From Desertimonas flava (GTDB taxonomy: Bacteria; Actinomycetota; Acidimicrobiia; Acidimicrobiales; Ilumatobacteraceae), in the NCBI RefSeq assembly GCF_003426815.1, contig NZ_QKYK01000017.1, positions 1 through 64,000 of the forward strand: a stretch of 64,000 nucleotides of DNA, given 5' to 3'. Made by a program: the position numbers and the translations under genes. Shown here piece by piece: positions 33,140 through 40,924 of this stretch (its first letter is position 1; the number at the start of each line of letters is the position of its first letter). Below the pieces are notes generated by a model. The model did not search any database and had not been told where the DNA came from. It was given only the letters and a program-made list of their open reading frames with translations.

Positions 33140-34240
33140 TCATCCCACGCCGGTGCGCCCGCTGCCCATCCACGCGGGAAGTGCCAGTTCGAACGTGGCG
33201 GCCGCGGCCGCTCGTTCGGCGAGTGCCGCAAGGGCGGCCGCGTCCTTCCATCCGGCGCCGGTGAGCAAGGCGACGGCTTGGGCGCCGGCGGGTAGGCGGC
33301 CGCGCTCGACGTCGGCGAGCAGGCCGGCCAGCGCTGTCGCGCCCGCCGGCTCGACGAGCATGCCGCGCGTGGCCAGTCGGCGCTGGGCGGCGTACACCTC
33401 GCTGTCGGTCACCTCGGTGAGATGGCCGCCGGAGTCGTTGATCGCCGGAACGACGTCGTCGAACATGGCGGCGACCTGAAGACCTGAGATCTCGGTCGTG
33501 GACGGCTGGCCCAGCCGCGGCGGACCCCCGCCGAGCGCAGCGCGAACCGTCGGGCAGCCGGCCGGTTGCACGGCGACGACTCTCGGCACCGACTCACCGC
33601 CGGCCGCCAGGTAGCCCGCCCACAGCGCGGCGACGAGACCGCCGCCGCCGACCGGCGCGTACACGTGGGTCGCGGCGGGGTGCTGCTCGGCCAGCTCGAG
33701 AGCGATGGACCGCGCGCCCATCATGATGTCCGGGGCGTAGCGGCGACCGGTGAGGAAGGGGAGGAACCCGACCCGGTCGGCTTCGTCGAGTACCCAGGCC
33801 GCCACCCGCTCGGTGGCCCCGGCGTCCGTGCCCAAGCCGTCGACCAGCTGCACCGTCGCACCGACGGCGCGGATCTGGACGAGCTTCGATGCCGGTGCGC
33901 CGCGGACCGCCAGCATGTGGGTGTGCAGGCCGGCGGCGGCGCCGTAGGCCGCGGCGGCCGCCCCGCCGTTGCCCGACGATGTGCCGAGGAGCCCTCGGAG
34001 GCCGCGCGACCGGGCGAGTGAGGCGGCCACCGCAGCGATCCGGTCCTTGAACGATCCGGTGGGGTTGAGGTGCTCACACTTCAACCAGAGCCGTACGTTC
34101 GAGGTCGATCCCAGGAGGTCACTGGCCTCGACCGTCGGCGTGTGCCCCTCGCCGAGCGTCACGAGGTGGCGCCGCTCGATGTCCAGCTCGCCGGCCCACG
34201 ACGGCACGTCGGAGCCGTTCGTTCGCGCATGGGTGGTCAC
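33140..34240 (-). CDS. threonine synthase / threonine dehydratase-like PLP enzyme
   Basis: This 366-residue fold-type II enzyme has TPTVEASDLLG near 33, the PLP lysine in NPTGSFKDRIA near 58, the phosphate loop SSGNGGAAAAA near 88 and a PVGGGGLVAALWAG segment near 176. It would carry out beta-elimination or beta/gamma-replacement on a hydroxy or substituted amino acid. Any enamine released could be handled by the RidA protein of this island. The GTG at 34240 overlaps the MlrC gene by 4 nt. The precise reaction cannot be told. Confidence 0.85.
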   Translation of the reverse strand: MTTHARTNGSDVPSWAGELDIERRHLVTLGEGHTPTVEASDLLGSTSNVRLWLKCEHLNPTGSFKDRIAAVAASLARSRGLRGLLGTSSGNGGAAAAAYGAAAGLHTHMLAVRGAPASKLVQIRAVGATVQLVDGLGTDAGATERVAAWVLDEADRVGFLPFLTGRRYAPDIMMGARSIALELAEQHPAATHVYAPVGGGGLVAALWAGYLAAGGESVPRVVAVQPAGCPTVRAALGGGPPRLGQPSTTEISGLQVAAMFDDVVPAINDSGGHLTEVTDSEVYAAQRRLATRGMLVEPAGATALAGLLADVERGRLPAGAQAVALLTGAGWKDAAALAALAERAAAAATFELALPAWMGSGRTGVG

Positions 34241-35694
34241 GTTCCCACCGGCCGATGTCGCCGAGGGAGACGCGACAGGTCGATCGGGCAGGCACCGGGC
34301 GTGTCGACCTCGATGACGAGGGCCGGATCCTCGATGGCCGAACGCCACGCGACCGCGCCCTTCATCACCACGACGGCCAGGTCCCTCGGGGCGATGCCGA
34401 CCACCTCGAACTGCTCGGCGTGGAAGGGCGGCGTCGGCCGGCTGCACACGATGACGCGCACCCCGCCGACGCGCAGCAGCACGGTGGTACCCATGTCGAA
34501 GCTCGCCCCGGTCATCCACGAGCCGCGAGTGGTGTAACGGCCGTCGCTCACGGCGAGGATCTCGGCGTCGATCGGAACGGGGTCGCCGTGGAGGCGGTCG
34601 GACTTGCCGCCGAGGGTCGCCGTGATGCGCCCGCCCGGCCCGGTGCGCGCCGCCGCGGCGGCGACGTCGGGGTCGGCGATCGTGACCACGGCGTCGGGTG
34701 CCTCCTGGCGGAGCAACTCGGAGAGCAGCACGGTGCCGTCGCCGGGCGAGCCGCCGCCGACGTTGTCGGCGACGTCGGCCAGGACCACCGGGCGCTGGTC
34801 GGCACGCAGGGCCCGGGCCACCGCATCGGCGGGGGCCGGCCGGTCGATCGCGAACCGGTCGGCGGCCGAGCGGACGTCGTCTGCGGTCGCCGACGCGATC
34901 GCGTGGAGGTCGTTGGCGTCACCGCGGTCGCCGACGACGAGGACGCTGATCCCGGCGCGGGCGACGTCGCTGTACGGAAAGCCGGCGGTGATGCCGACGC
35001 GGGCGCCGGACACGCGGGCGGCGCGATCGCGCGCGCGTGTCACCAGGCCCCGCATCGGCTCGGCGTCGGTGGCCTGCGCCAGGGGGCACGTGAGCAGCGG
35101 CACCTTGGCGATCACGGTGACGAGGTCGCGGCCGCCGAGGGCGTCGCCGAGAAGGCCGGCCGCCTCGGCTCCGCGCTCCCACATGTCCACGTGGGGATAG
35201 GTGTCGTAGCTGATGACCACGTCGGTGGCGCCCACGAACTCGGCCGACGGGTTGGCGTGGAGGTCGAGCACCGCGGCGACCGGGACGTCGCCGACGGTCG
35301 ACCGCACCAGCTCGACGGTGCGGGCCTCGACGTCGTCGCAGCCCTCGGCGACCATCGCCCCGTGCAGGTTGAGCAGCACGCCGGAGAACGGCTGCCGGCG
35401 GTGGGCACGGTCGAGCGTCGCCGTCATGCGATCGAACAGCTCGTCGATCGTGCCCCGGGTCGCCGGTCCCGACGGCCAGGCGCCGGCCGAGAACACCGGC
35501 TCGACATCCACCCGGGCGGCGTCGAGGAATCCGCCGATCACGCTGCGCGTCCCGCGGTGGCGCTCGGCGATCGCCGCGCCCTCGAGGAGCTCGAACTCGC
35601 GGAAAGCGGTCAGGTCGGTGACGACCGGGCTGTAGGTGTTGGTCTCGTGCCAGAGGCCGACGACAGCGACGCGGGGCAACGCCGGCGTGCTCAC
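34237..35694 (-). CDS. M81 family metallopeptidase (MlrC-like)
   Basis: The 485-residue protein follows the MlrC family: GLWHETNTYSP near 12, NLHGAMVAEGCDD near 109, metal ligands in LDLHANPS near 140 and YPHVDMWERG near 162, and a C-terminal DNVGGGSPGDGT segment near 305. MlrC was named for the last step of microcystin breakdown, but the family is widespread in catabolic operons and its general role is unclear. It is the middle gene of three that overlap by 4 nt (GTGA), so the products are made together. Confidence 0.88.
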   Translation of the reverse strand: MSTPALPRVAVVGLWHETNTYSPVVTDLTAFREFELLEGAAIAERHRGTRSVIGGFLDAARVDVEPVFSAGAWPSGPATRGTIDELFDRMTATLDRAHRRQPFSGVLLNLHGAMVAEGCDDVEARTVELVRSTVGDVPVAAVLDLHANPSAEFVGATDVVISYDTYPHVDMWERGAEAAGLLGDALGGRDLVTVIAKVPLLTCPLAQATDAEPMRGLVTRARDRAARVSGARVGITAGFPYSDVARAGISVLVVGDRGDANDLHAIASATADDVRSAADRFAIDRPAPADAVARALRADQRPVVLADVADNVGGGSPGDGTVLLSELLRQEAPDAVVTIADPDVAAAAARTGPGGRITATLGGKSDRLHGDPVPIDAEILAVSDGRYTTRGSWMTGASFDMGTTVLLRVGGVRVIVCSRPTPPFHAEQFEVVGIAPRDLAVVVMKGAVAWRSAIEDPALVIEVDTPGACPIDLSRLPRRHRPVGT

Positions 35695-36956
35695 CGGTTG
35701 GCGACGTGGTCGTCGAGCGCCCGCCCGAAGCGCGTCAGCGTGTCGGACAGCTCGGCCGACCCGTGGGCGGCCGAGACGTACCAGATCCCGCGCCCTGCGA
35801 CCCACACGCCGTGACGACACAGCCGCTGGGCGAATGCCGCGTACCCGTCGAGGTCGAGCGAGGCGAGGCCGGCGTAGTCGGAGATCACGCCCGAGCGGCC
35901 GAAACTCACGTGGAAGGCGACGGGGATGCCCTGCACGTGGAGAGCGACTCCCGCAGCGTCCGCCCGCTCCGACAGACCGGCCATGAGGGCCGTCCCGTGG
36001 GCGTCGATCCGCTCGTAGGGAGGATCGTCGCGGAGCACCTCGAGCGTCGCCGTCACGGCGGCCGCAGCCATGACGGAGCCGTTGAACGTGCCCGAGTGGT
36101 TGACCGTGCCGGCCCCGAACGCGTCCATCAGCTCGCCCCGCCCGGCGATCGCGGCCACCGGCCACCCGCCGGCGAGCGCCTTGCCGTACACGGCGAGATC
36201 GGGCGTGACCCCGAACCGCTCGGCGGCGCCGCCGAGGGCGAGGCGGAAGCCGGTGATCACCTCGTCGAAGACGAGCACCGTTCCGTTGGCGGTGCAGAGG
36301 TCGCGCAGTCCCTGGAGGAAGCCGTCCTGGGGGACGATGGCTCCGTTGTTGCACATCATGGGCTCGAGGATCACGGCGGCGATCTCGCCCGGGTGGGCGT
36401 CGAACGCCCGCCGCACGGCAGCGAGGTCGTTGAACGGCACGACCACCCAGTCGGCGAGGTGGTCGGCCGGCTGCCCGACCGTCGCCGGCGACCCGGTGTT
36501 GCCGTCGAAGGTCATGAGCACGGTGTCGAACCAGCCGTGGTACTGGCCGGCGAACCGCAGTAGCCGCCGGCGACCGGTTGCGCCGCGCGCGAGGCGAAGG
36601 GCGCCGTGCACCGCTTCCGACCCCGAGACGCCGAGGCGCACCGAGTCGGCCCATCCGAGCGCCTCGACGATGTGCTCGGCTGCGACCACCTCGAGCTCGT
36701 GCTGGGCGCCGTACACCATCCCCGAGCTGACCGCTCGAGTCACGGCCGCGACGACCCGCTCGTCGGCGTGACCGAGGAACGCCGGACCCTGACCGAGCAG
36801 GTAGTCGACGTACTCGTTGCCGTCGACGTCCCAGAGGCGGGCACCGCGGCCGTGCTCGAAGAAGATGCGGGGGGCGCTCAGCCGGACGTTCGAGTTGACC
36901 CCGCCGGGAATGACGCGGGCGGCGCGTTCGGCGAGGTCTGCGCTGGTCGTCGTCAT
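35691..36956 (-). CDS. class III PLP aminotransferase / glutamate-1-semialdehyde aminomutase-like
   Basis: This 421-residue enzyme is closest in layout to GSA 2,1-aminomutases: IPGGVNSNVRL near 17, DVDGNEYVDYLLGQGPAFLGH near 43-63, GSEAVHGALRLAR near 110, the PLP Asp in FDEVITGFR near 220, and the PLP lysine in YGKALAGGWP near 252. In this catabolic setting it is more likely an amino-acid or amino-sugar transaminase/aminomutase than HemL. The ATG at 36956 has GGAGG 7 nt upstream. It is the first gene of the aminomutase-MlrC-threonine-synthase-like operon. Confidence 0.87.
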   Translation of the reverse strand: MTTTSADLAERAARVIPGGVNSNVRLSAPRIFFEHGRGARLWDVDGNEYVDYLLGQGPAFLGHADERVVAAVTRAVSSGMVYGAQHELEVVAAEHIVEALGWADSVRLGVSGSEAVHGALRLARGATGRRRLLRFAGQYHGWFDTVLMTFDGNTGSPATVGQPADHLADWVVVPFNDLAAVRRAFDAHPGEIAAVILEPMMCNNGAIVPQDGFLQGLRDLCTANGTVLVFDEVITGFRLALGGAAERFGVTPDLAVYGKALAGGWPVAAIAGRGELMDAFGAGTVNHSGTFNGSVMAAAAVTATLEVLRDDPPYERIDAHGTALMAGLSERADAAGVALHVQGIPVAFHVSFGRSGVISDYAGLASLDLDGYAAFAQRLCRHGVWVAGRGIWYVSAAHGSAELSDTLTRFGRALDDHVANR

Positions 36957-36992
36957 GTCGTCGCCTCCGGGACCACCGCGCGCGGTGTTTCA

Positions 36993-37014
36993 GTGTTCAG
37001 AACCGTCATTTCGT
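36993..37014. promoter_or_regulatory. possible degenerate operator, copy 3
   Basis: The segment ends in CATTTCGTT, identical to the right half of the 26330 element, and has AGAAC in place of the left half. It lies 37 nt upstream of the aminomutase-like start. A perfect 14-bp palindrome, CACCGCGCGCGGTG (36974-36987), lies between it and the gene. Support is weak without a search. Confidence 0.3.
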
Positions 37015-37185
37015 TTTGGAGCCTAGCCGTCCCAGGCGCGCCGTCAAGAGACCGGACGGGCGTGGCGTCGACGTTGTCGGCTGGACCGCTTCGATTCCCG
37101 CCTCGTCGGTGAGGAGCGGTGACTCGGAGTCATGCCTCACTGCCGGTCGCGGCCGCACGGCGCCGGATTGCCGGCTGTCGGCCGG

Positions 37186-38085
37186 CTATCGGAGTGGCGC
37201 GGTGGGTCGGGTCGTCCGGTCGGCGGTCGCACCGGAACGTCGCAGCAGGGCGGCAACGCTCCCCGCGACGAGGGCGAGGAAGAAGACGCCGACGGCACAA
37301 AGCGCCATCGTGGCCCCGGCCGCCGTGGATTCGTTGTAGCTGATGAGGAGCCCGAGCATCCCGGCGGCGACGCCGACGAGCGTGGCGAAGAACATCACCA
37401 ACGGGACCCGGGTGGCGAAGAGCGTCGCCGTCGCCGGCGGGGCGATCAGGAAGGCGAACACGAGAAGGTTCCCGACGGTCGAGAACGACGACACGATCGC
37501 CACGGCGAGGAGTACGAGCAGGCCGATGTGGGCCAGTCGCGGGTGGAGGCCGAGCATCGCAGCCTGGCGTTCGTCGAACGTGCTGACGAGGAAGGAACGG
37601 TAGAAGACGACCACGGCGACGACCGTGATCGCTGTGGCGATGGCTTGGCGAGTGAGATCACCGTCGTCGACGCCGGTGACCGATCCGAACAGGAAGCGGT
37701 TGAGCTCGCCGCTGTACGAGCTGCGCTGGCTGCTCATGATGACGACGGCGAGGCTGAGGAACCCGACGAACAAGATGCCGATCGAGGCGTCGTCGGGGAG
37801 TGGGGACGCGGCGCGCACCACGTTGACGCCGCCGACCATGGCGAGCGCGGCGATGAACGCCCCGACCGTGGTGTTGCCGCCGAGCACGAACGCGATGGCG
37901 ATGCCGGGCAGAACGCCGTGGGCGAGAGCGTCGCCGAGGAAGCTCATCCCGCGCAGGACCACCCACGTGCCGACCAGCGACGTGCACAGCGCGGTGAGGG
38001 CGACGACGGGTGCTGCTGCCCGCACGCTGTCACTGTGGAGGAACGGCTCGACCCACCACGACCAGGGGTCGGTCAGGAACTGCAC
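37186..38085 (-). CDS. aztB: zinc/manganese ABC transporter permease (AztB/ZnuB family)
   Basis: The 299-residue membrane protein has eight or nine hydrophobic segments and the ABC-3 family features: LRGMSFLGDALAHGVLPG near 44 and SYSGELNRFLFGSV near 122, plus a VVSSFSTVGNLLV-like helix near 200. It forms the channel for Zn or Mn import. It lies 42 nt downstream of the metal-binding protein gene. The metal is assigned as zinc from the His-rich partners and the Fur/Zur-like box upstream; manganese remains possible. Confidence 0.88.
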   Translation of the reverse strand: MQFLTDPWSWWVEPFLHSDSVRAAAPVVALTALCTSLVGTWVVLRGMSFLGDALAHGVLPGIAIAFVLGGNTTVGAFIAALAMVGGVNVVRAASPLPDDASIGILFVGFLSLAVVIMSSQRSSYSGELNRFLFGSVTGVDDGDLTRQAIATAITVVAVVVFYRSFLVSTFDERQAAMLGLHPRLAHIGLLVLLAVAIVSSFSTVGNLLVFAFLIAPPATATLFATRVPLVMFFATLVGVAAGMLGLLISYNESTAAGATMALCAVGVFFLALVAGSVAALLRRSGATADRTTRPTAPLR

Positions 38086-38127
38086 GGACGATGTCTACCG
38101 GGTTCGACGAGGCCGCCGCGCCGTCCG

Positions 38128-39198
38128 CTAGCGATCCTGGCCGGTCAGAGCGTCGATGATGAGCGCGGCGTCGCTGAGGAGCATCGCCTGATAGGTGTCG
38201 GCGCCGGAGCCTTCCTCGCCGAGGGAGTCGGTGTAGAGCGTGACCACCTCGACGCCCAGTCGGTCGCCCAGGGCGGTGGCGTCGTCCGTCGCCTCGAGCG
38301 CTTCGGCGAAGATCGCCGGGACCCCGTTGCCGCCGTTGGCCGCCTCGATCGTGTCCGCCAGCTCGTCGAGCTCGGCCGGTGAAGCCTCGACCAACGTCGA
38401 CGAGGACGGCAGGACGCTGCCCAGGACCTCGAACCCGTACCGCCGGGCGAAGTAGCCGAGGGCATCGTGATTGGTCACAAGGAGCCGCTGCTCCGGCGGG
38501 ATCTGCTCGACGAGTGCGCTGATCTCGGCGTCGAGGTCCTCGAGGGAGGCGATGAGCGTGTCCGCGCAGTCGGAGATCTCGGACTCGTCCGCTCCGGCGG
38601 CCACGAGCGCCTCGGCGAGGGCCGGCACCGCCTCGGCGACGAGCGTCGGGTCGAGCCACACGTGCGGGTCGGCACCGGTGTGGTCGTGGTCGGCGTGGTC
38701 GTCGCCGTCGTCGTGGCCGCTCTCGTCGTGGCCGCTCTCGTCGTGGTCGCCCTCGTCGTGGTCGCTCTCGTCGTGGGCGTCAGCGGACTCGTCGTGCTCG
38801 ATCTCGTCGTCGTGGTCGCCCTCGTCCATGGCGTGGGTGGTGACGTGGTCGGTGACCGCGAAGAGTGCCGTCCCGTCGCCGGCGGCGGCGTCGAGCGTGT
38901 CGATGAGCCCGGCCTCGAGGCCGGCACCGTTGACCACCACGAGCGCGGCGTCGCCGAGCCGGTCGCGGTCCTGCATCGACGGCTCGTACGCGTGCGGGTC
39001 GCCGCCGGCGGGGATGAGCGTCTGCACGTCGACCGTGTCCGCGCAGTCGAGCTGATCGACGACGTCGGCCCAGATGGACATCGTTGCGATGACGACCGGT
39101 CGATCGCCCGCCGCCTCGACGGGTGCGACGGTGATCGCGGCGCCGGCGGCGGTGGCGGCGACGGCCATCGTCGCACCTTGAACGAAACTAAGAAGCAT
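38128..39198 (-). CDS. aztC: zinc ABC transporter solute-binding protein with His/Asp-rich loop
   Basis: The 356-residue product has an N-terminal hydrophobic export signal and a cluster A-I metal-binding fold: PHAYEPS near 66 (His ligand), then a His/Asp/Glu-rich loop at about 125-175, PHVWLDPT near 177 and NHDALGYFARRYG near 242. Such loops capture Zn in ZnuA/AztC proteins. The ATG at 39198 is preferred because TACCAT ends 7 nt upstream (leaderless); a later ATG at 39168 with AAGGTG is the alternative. The start region overlaps the Fur/Zur-like box. Confidence 0.88.
   Translation of the reverse strand: MLLSFVQGATMAVAATAAGAAITVAPVEAAGDRPVVIATMSIWADVVDQLDCADTVDVQTLIPAGGDPHAYEPSMQDRDRLGDAALVVVNGAGLEAGLIDTLDAAAGDGTALFAVTDHVTTHAMDEGDHDDEIEHDESADAHDESDHDEGDHDESGHDESGHDDGDDHADHDHTGADPHVWLDPTLVAEAVPALAEALVAAGADESEISDCADTLIASLEDLDAEISALVEQIPPEQRLLVTNHDALGYFARRYGFEVLGSVLPSSSTLVEASPAELDELADTIEAANGGNGVPAIFAEALEATDDATALGDRLGVEVVTLYTDSLGEEGSGADTYQAMLLSDAALIIDALTGQDR
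38690..38830 (-). repeat. repetitive DNA encoding the His/Asp-rich metal loop
   Basis: Short units such as CACGACGAGAGC recur with variations, encoding repeated H-D-E-S-type residues of the AztC loop. The repetition is within frame and probably varies between strains. Confidence 0.6.
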
Positions 39199-39204
39199 TC
39201 TCAA
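39188..39204. promoter_or_regulatory. Fur/Zur-like box between divergent zinc transporter genes
   Basis: TAAGAA-GCA-TTCTCA (39189-39203) is an inverted repeat with one mismatched pair. It resembles Fur-family boxes (TGAGAATNNTTCTCA style). It covers the region between the -10 box and start codon of aztC. The adjacent sequence ATGGTACCGT holds overlapping divergent -10 boxes: TACCAT leftward (39211-39206) and TACCGT rightward (39210-39215). Confidence 0.5.
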
Positions 39205-39225
39205 GATGGTACCGTGGTCACCGAC

Positions 39226-40128
39226 ATGGACAACCCGGCACCACACACTTCCGGCACGGCGGTCGCCGCGGCGCCACCGGTCGTGACGACGCACGACGTG
39301 TGTGTGCACTACGGGTCGGTGCTGGCGCTGGCCCCGGCCACGCTCGAGTTTCCCGCCGGCCAGTCGGTGTCACTGGTCGGGCCCAACGGCAGCGGCAAGA
39401 GCACGCTCCTGCTCGTGCTCGCCGGGCTGTTGAAGCCCACGTCGGGCTCGGTGTCCCGCCGCGACGGGCTGCGAGTGTCGTTCGTCGCTCAGCACCAGGA
39501 GCAGCATCGGTGGATGCCGCTCGGTGTGCGGGACGTGCTGCGCATGGGGCGCTACGGCGAGCGCGGCCTGCTCGGTCGGCTCGGTCCCGACGATCGCGCC
39601 GCCATCGATGCGGGGGTGGAGCGGATGGACATCGGCAGCCTGCTGCGCAAGCCATTCGGCAGCTTGTCCGGCGGCCAGCGTCAGCGAGTCCTCGTGGCCC
39701 AGGCGCTCGCCGCGCGGCCCCAGCTGTTGCTCCTCGACGAGCCCATCACCGGCCTCGACCTGGTGTCGCAGCAGCTGATCCTCGACGTCGTCACCGGCGA
39801 GGCGGCCGCCGGCACCACCGTCGTGCTCTCCACGCACCATCTGGGCGAGGCCCGCCGGACCGATCGGGTGCTCCTGCTCGCCGGGTGCATCCTCGCCGAC
39901 GGCCCACCCGCCGATGTGCTGTCCCCCGCGCTGCTCGCCGAGGCGTTCGGCAACCGCATGGTGCCGGCCGGGGACGGTGCCAACGGTGTCCTCGTTATCG
40001 ACGACCACGGTCACGCCGACCACGAACACGCTCCGGCGCAAGACCGCGTCGTCGACGTCGCCGAGCTGCTCCCGCATCACCATCACGACCACAGCCACAG
40101 CCACACGTCATCCGACACGTCTCACTGA
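39226..40128 (+). CDS. aztA: zinc ABC transporter ATP-binding protein with His-rich tail
   Basis: This 300-residue ATPase has Walker A GPNGSGKSTLL near 53, signature LSGGQRQRVLVAQA near 147, Walker B LLLLDEP near 166 and the H-loop STHH near 201. The last about 40 residues contain many histidines (HGHADHEHA, HHHHDHSHSH), probably a metal-sensing or storage tail. It energises AztB. The ATG at 39226 is preceded by a TACCGT -10 box overlapping that of aztC, so both sides of the importer are switched by one short control region. Confidence 0.88.
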   Translation: MDNPAPHTSGTAVAAAPPVVTTHDVCVHYGSVLALAPATLEFPAGQSVSLVGPNGSGKSTLLLVLAGLLKPTSGSVSRRDGLRVSFVAQHQEQHRWMPLGVRDVLRMGRYGERGLLGRLGPDDRAAIDAGVERMDIGSLLRKPFGSLSGGQRQRVLVAQALAARPQLLLLDEPITGLDLVSQQLILDVVTGEAAAGTTVVLSTHHLGEARRTDRVLLLAGCILADGPPADVLSPALLAEAFGNRMVPAGDGANGVLVIDDHGHADHEHAPAQDRVVDVAELLPHHHHDHSHSHTSSDTSH

Positions 40129-40188
40129 CCTACGTCGCCCGGAAGAATTCGTTCCGGCGTCGAACGGGCCGCTCGACAGACTGACGTG

Positions 40189-40908
40189 ATGCGCCGACTC
40201 GCCGACCGACTGGCGGAGATCCCCGGCGTCGTCGCCGTCACCCTCGGCGGCTCCCGAGCCGCCGGGACGCATCGCGCCGACTCCGACTGGGACTTCGGGC
40301 TCTACTACTGCGGCACGATCGATCCCGACGACGTGCGGGCGCTCGGCTGGGAGGGCCAGGTGTTCGGTCCGGGTGACTGGGGACGGATCGTCAACGGGGG
40401 CGCGTGGCTGCAGGTCGAGGGCCAGGCGGTCGACCTGATCTATCGCGATCTCGACGACGTGCTCGAGTGGACCGCGGCGGCCGAGCAGGGCCGCTTCGAG
40501 ATCCAGCGCGAGGTCGGCTACGTCGCCGGCATCGCGACGTATGTGCTGGCGGGTGAGCTGGCGATCAACGAAGTCCTGGTCGGCGATCTCCCTCGGCCCG
40601 TCTTCCCGGAGGCCCTGCGGGAGGCGGCGCCACCGTTGTGGTTCCGGCTGGCCGCCGGCGCCCTCGAGGTCGGCCGAGGACACGCGCGGCGCGGCGACGG
40701 CGTCGCCGCGGTCGCCAACTACGCCCAGGCCGTACTGGCCACGGCCCAGGGTCGACTCGCCGCCCGGGGAGAGTGGGCGTTGAACGAGAAGGGCATCGTG
40801 GACCGAGCCGGACTGTCCGAGGCCGCGATCCTTCTCGCTGGGGGCGCCACTGAGCGCTCAGCCGAACAATTGGCCATGATGCTCACCCTGCCGCGCCGGC
40901 GGCGCTGA
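40189..40908 (+). CDS. nucleotidyltransferase-domain protein
   Basis: This 239-residue protein begins with the polymerase-beta-like nucleotidyltransferase motif: GGSRAAGTHRADSDWDFG near 19-36, with the catalytic Asp pair in SDWDFG and a third Asp in AVDLIYRDLDD near 85. The remaining helical part (about 100-239) resembles the C-terminal half of DUF4037/kanamycin-nucleotidyltransferase-like proteins. The family transfers NMP to small molecules or proteins. It stands alone between aztA and the liv cluster, with no HEPN partner, so a toxin-antitoxin role is not supported. Confidence 0.75.
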   Translation: MRRLADRLAEIPGVVAVTLGGSRAAGTHRADSDWDFGLYYCGTIDPDDVRALGWEGQVFGPGDWGRIVNGGAWLQVEGQAVDLIYRDLDDVLEWTAAAEQGRFEIQREVGYVAGIATYVLAGELAINEVLVGDLPRPVFPEALREAAPPLWFRLAAGALEVGRGHARRGDGVAAVANYAQAVLATAQGRLAARGEWALNEKGIVDRAGLSEAAILLAGGATERSAEQLAMMLTLPRRRR

Positions 40909-40924
40909 CCGGCGGGTCGAACCT

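Noticed and set aside
34237-35694. Microcystin degradation, suggested by the MlrC family name.
   Set aside because: MlrA, MlrB and MlrD are absent, and the family occurs widely outside toxin breakdown.
29004-36956. Ectoine degradation cluster, suggested by the aspartoacylase-like, threonine-dehydratase-like and aminotransferase genes.
   Set aside because: No ectoine hydrolase (DoeA/EutD-type M24 peptidase) or ornithine cyclodeaminase-like gene is present, and the aldolases and FAH enzyme have no role there.
35691-36956. hemL of tetrapyrrole synthesis.
   Set aside because: No other heme genes are nearby and the gene is locked into a catabolic operon with MlrC; a paralogue of GSA aminomutase is the better call.
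40189-40908. A MNT/HEPN toxin-antitoxin pair.
   Set aside because: Only the nucleotidyltransferase is present; no HEPN-type helical partner lies on either side.
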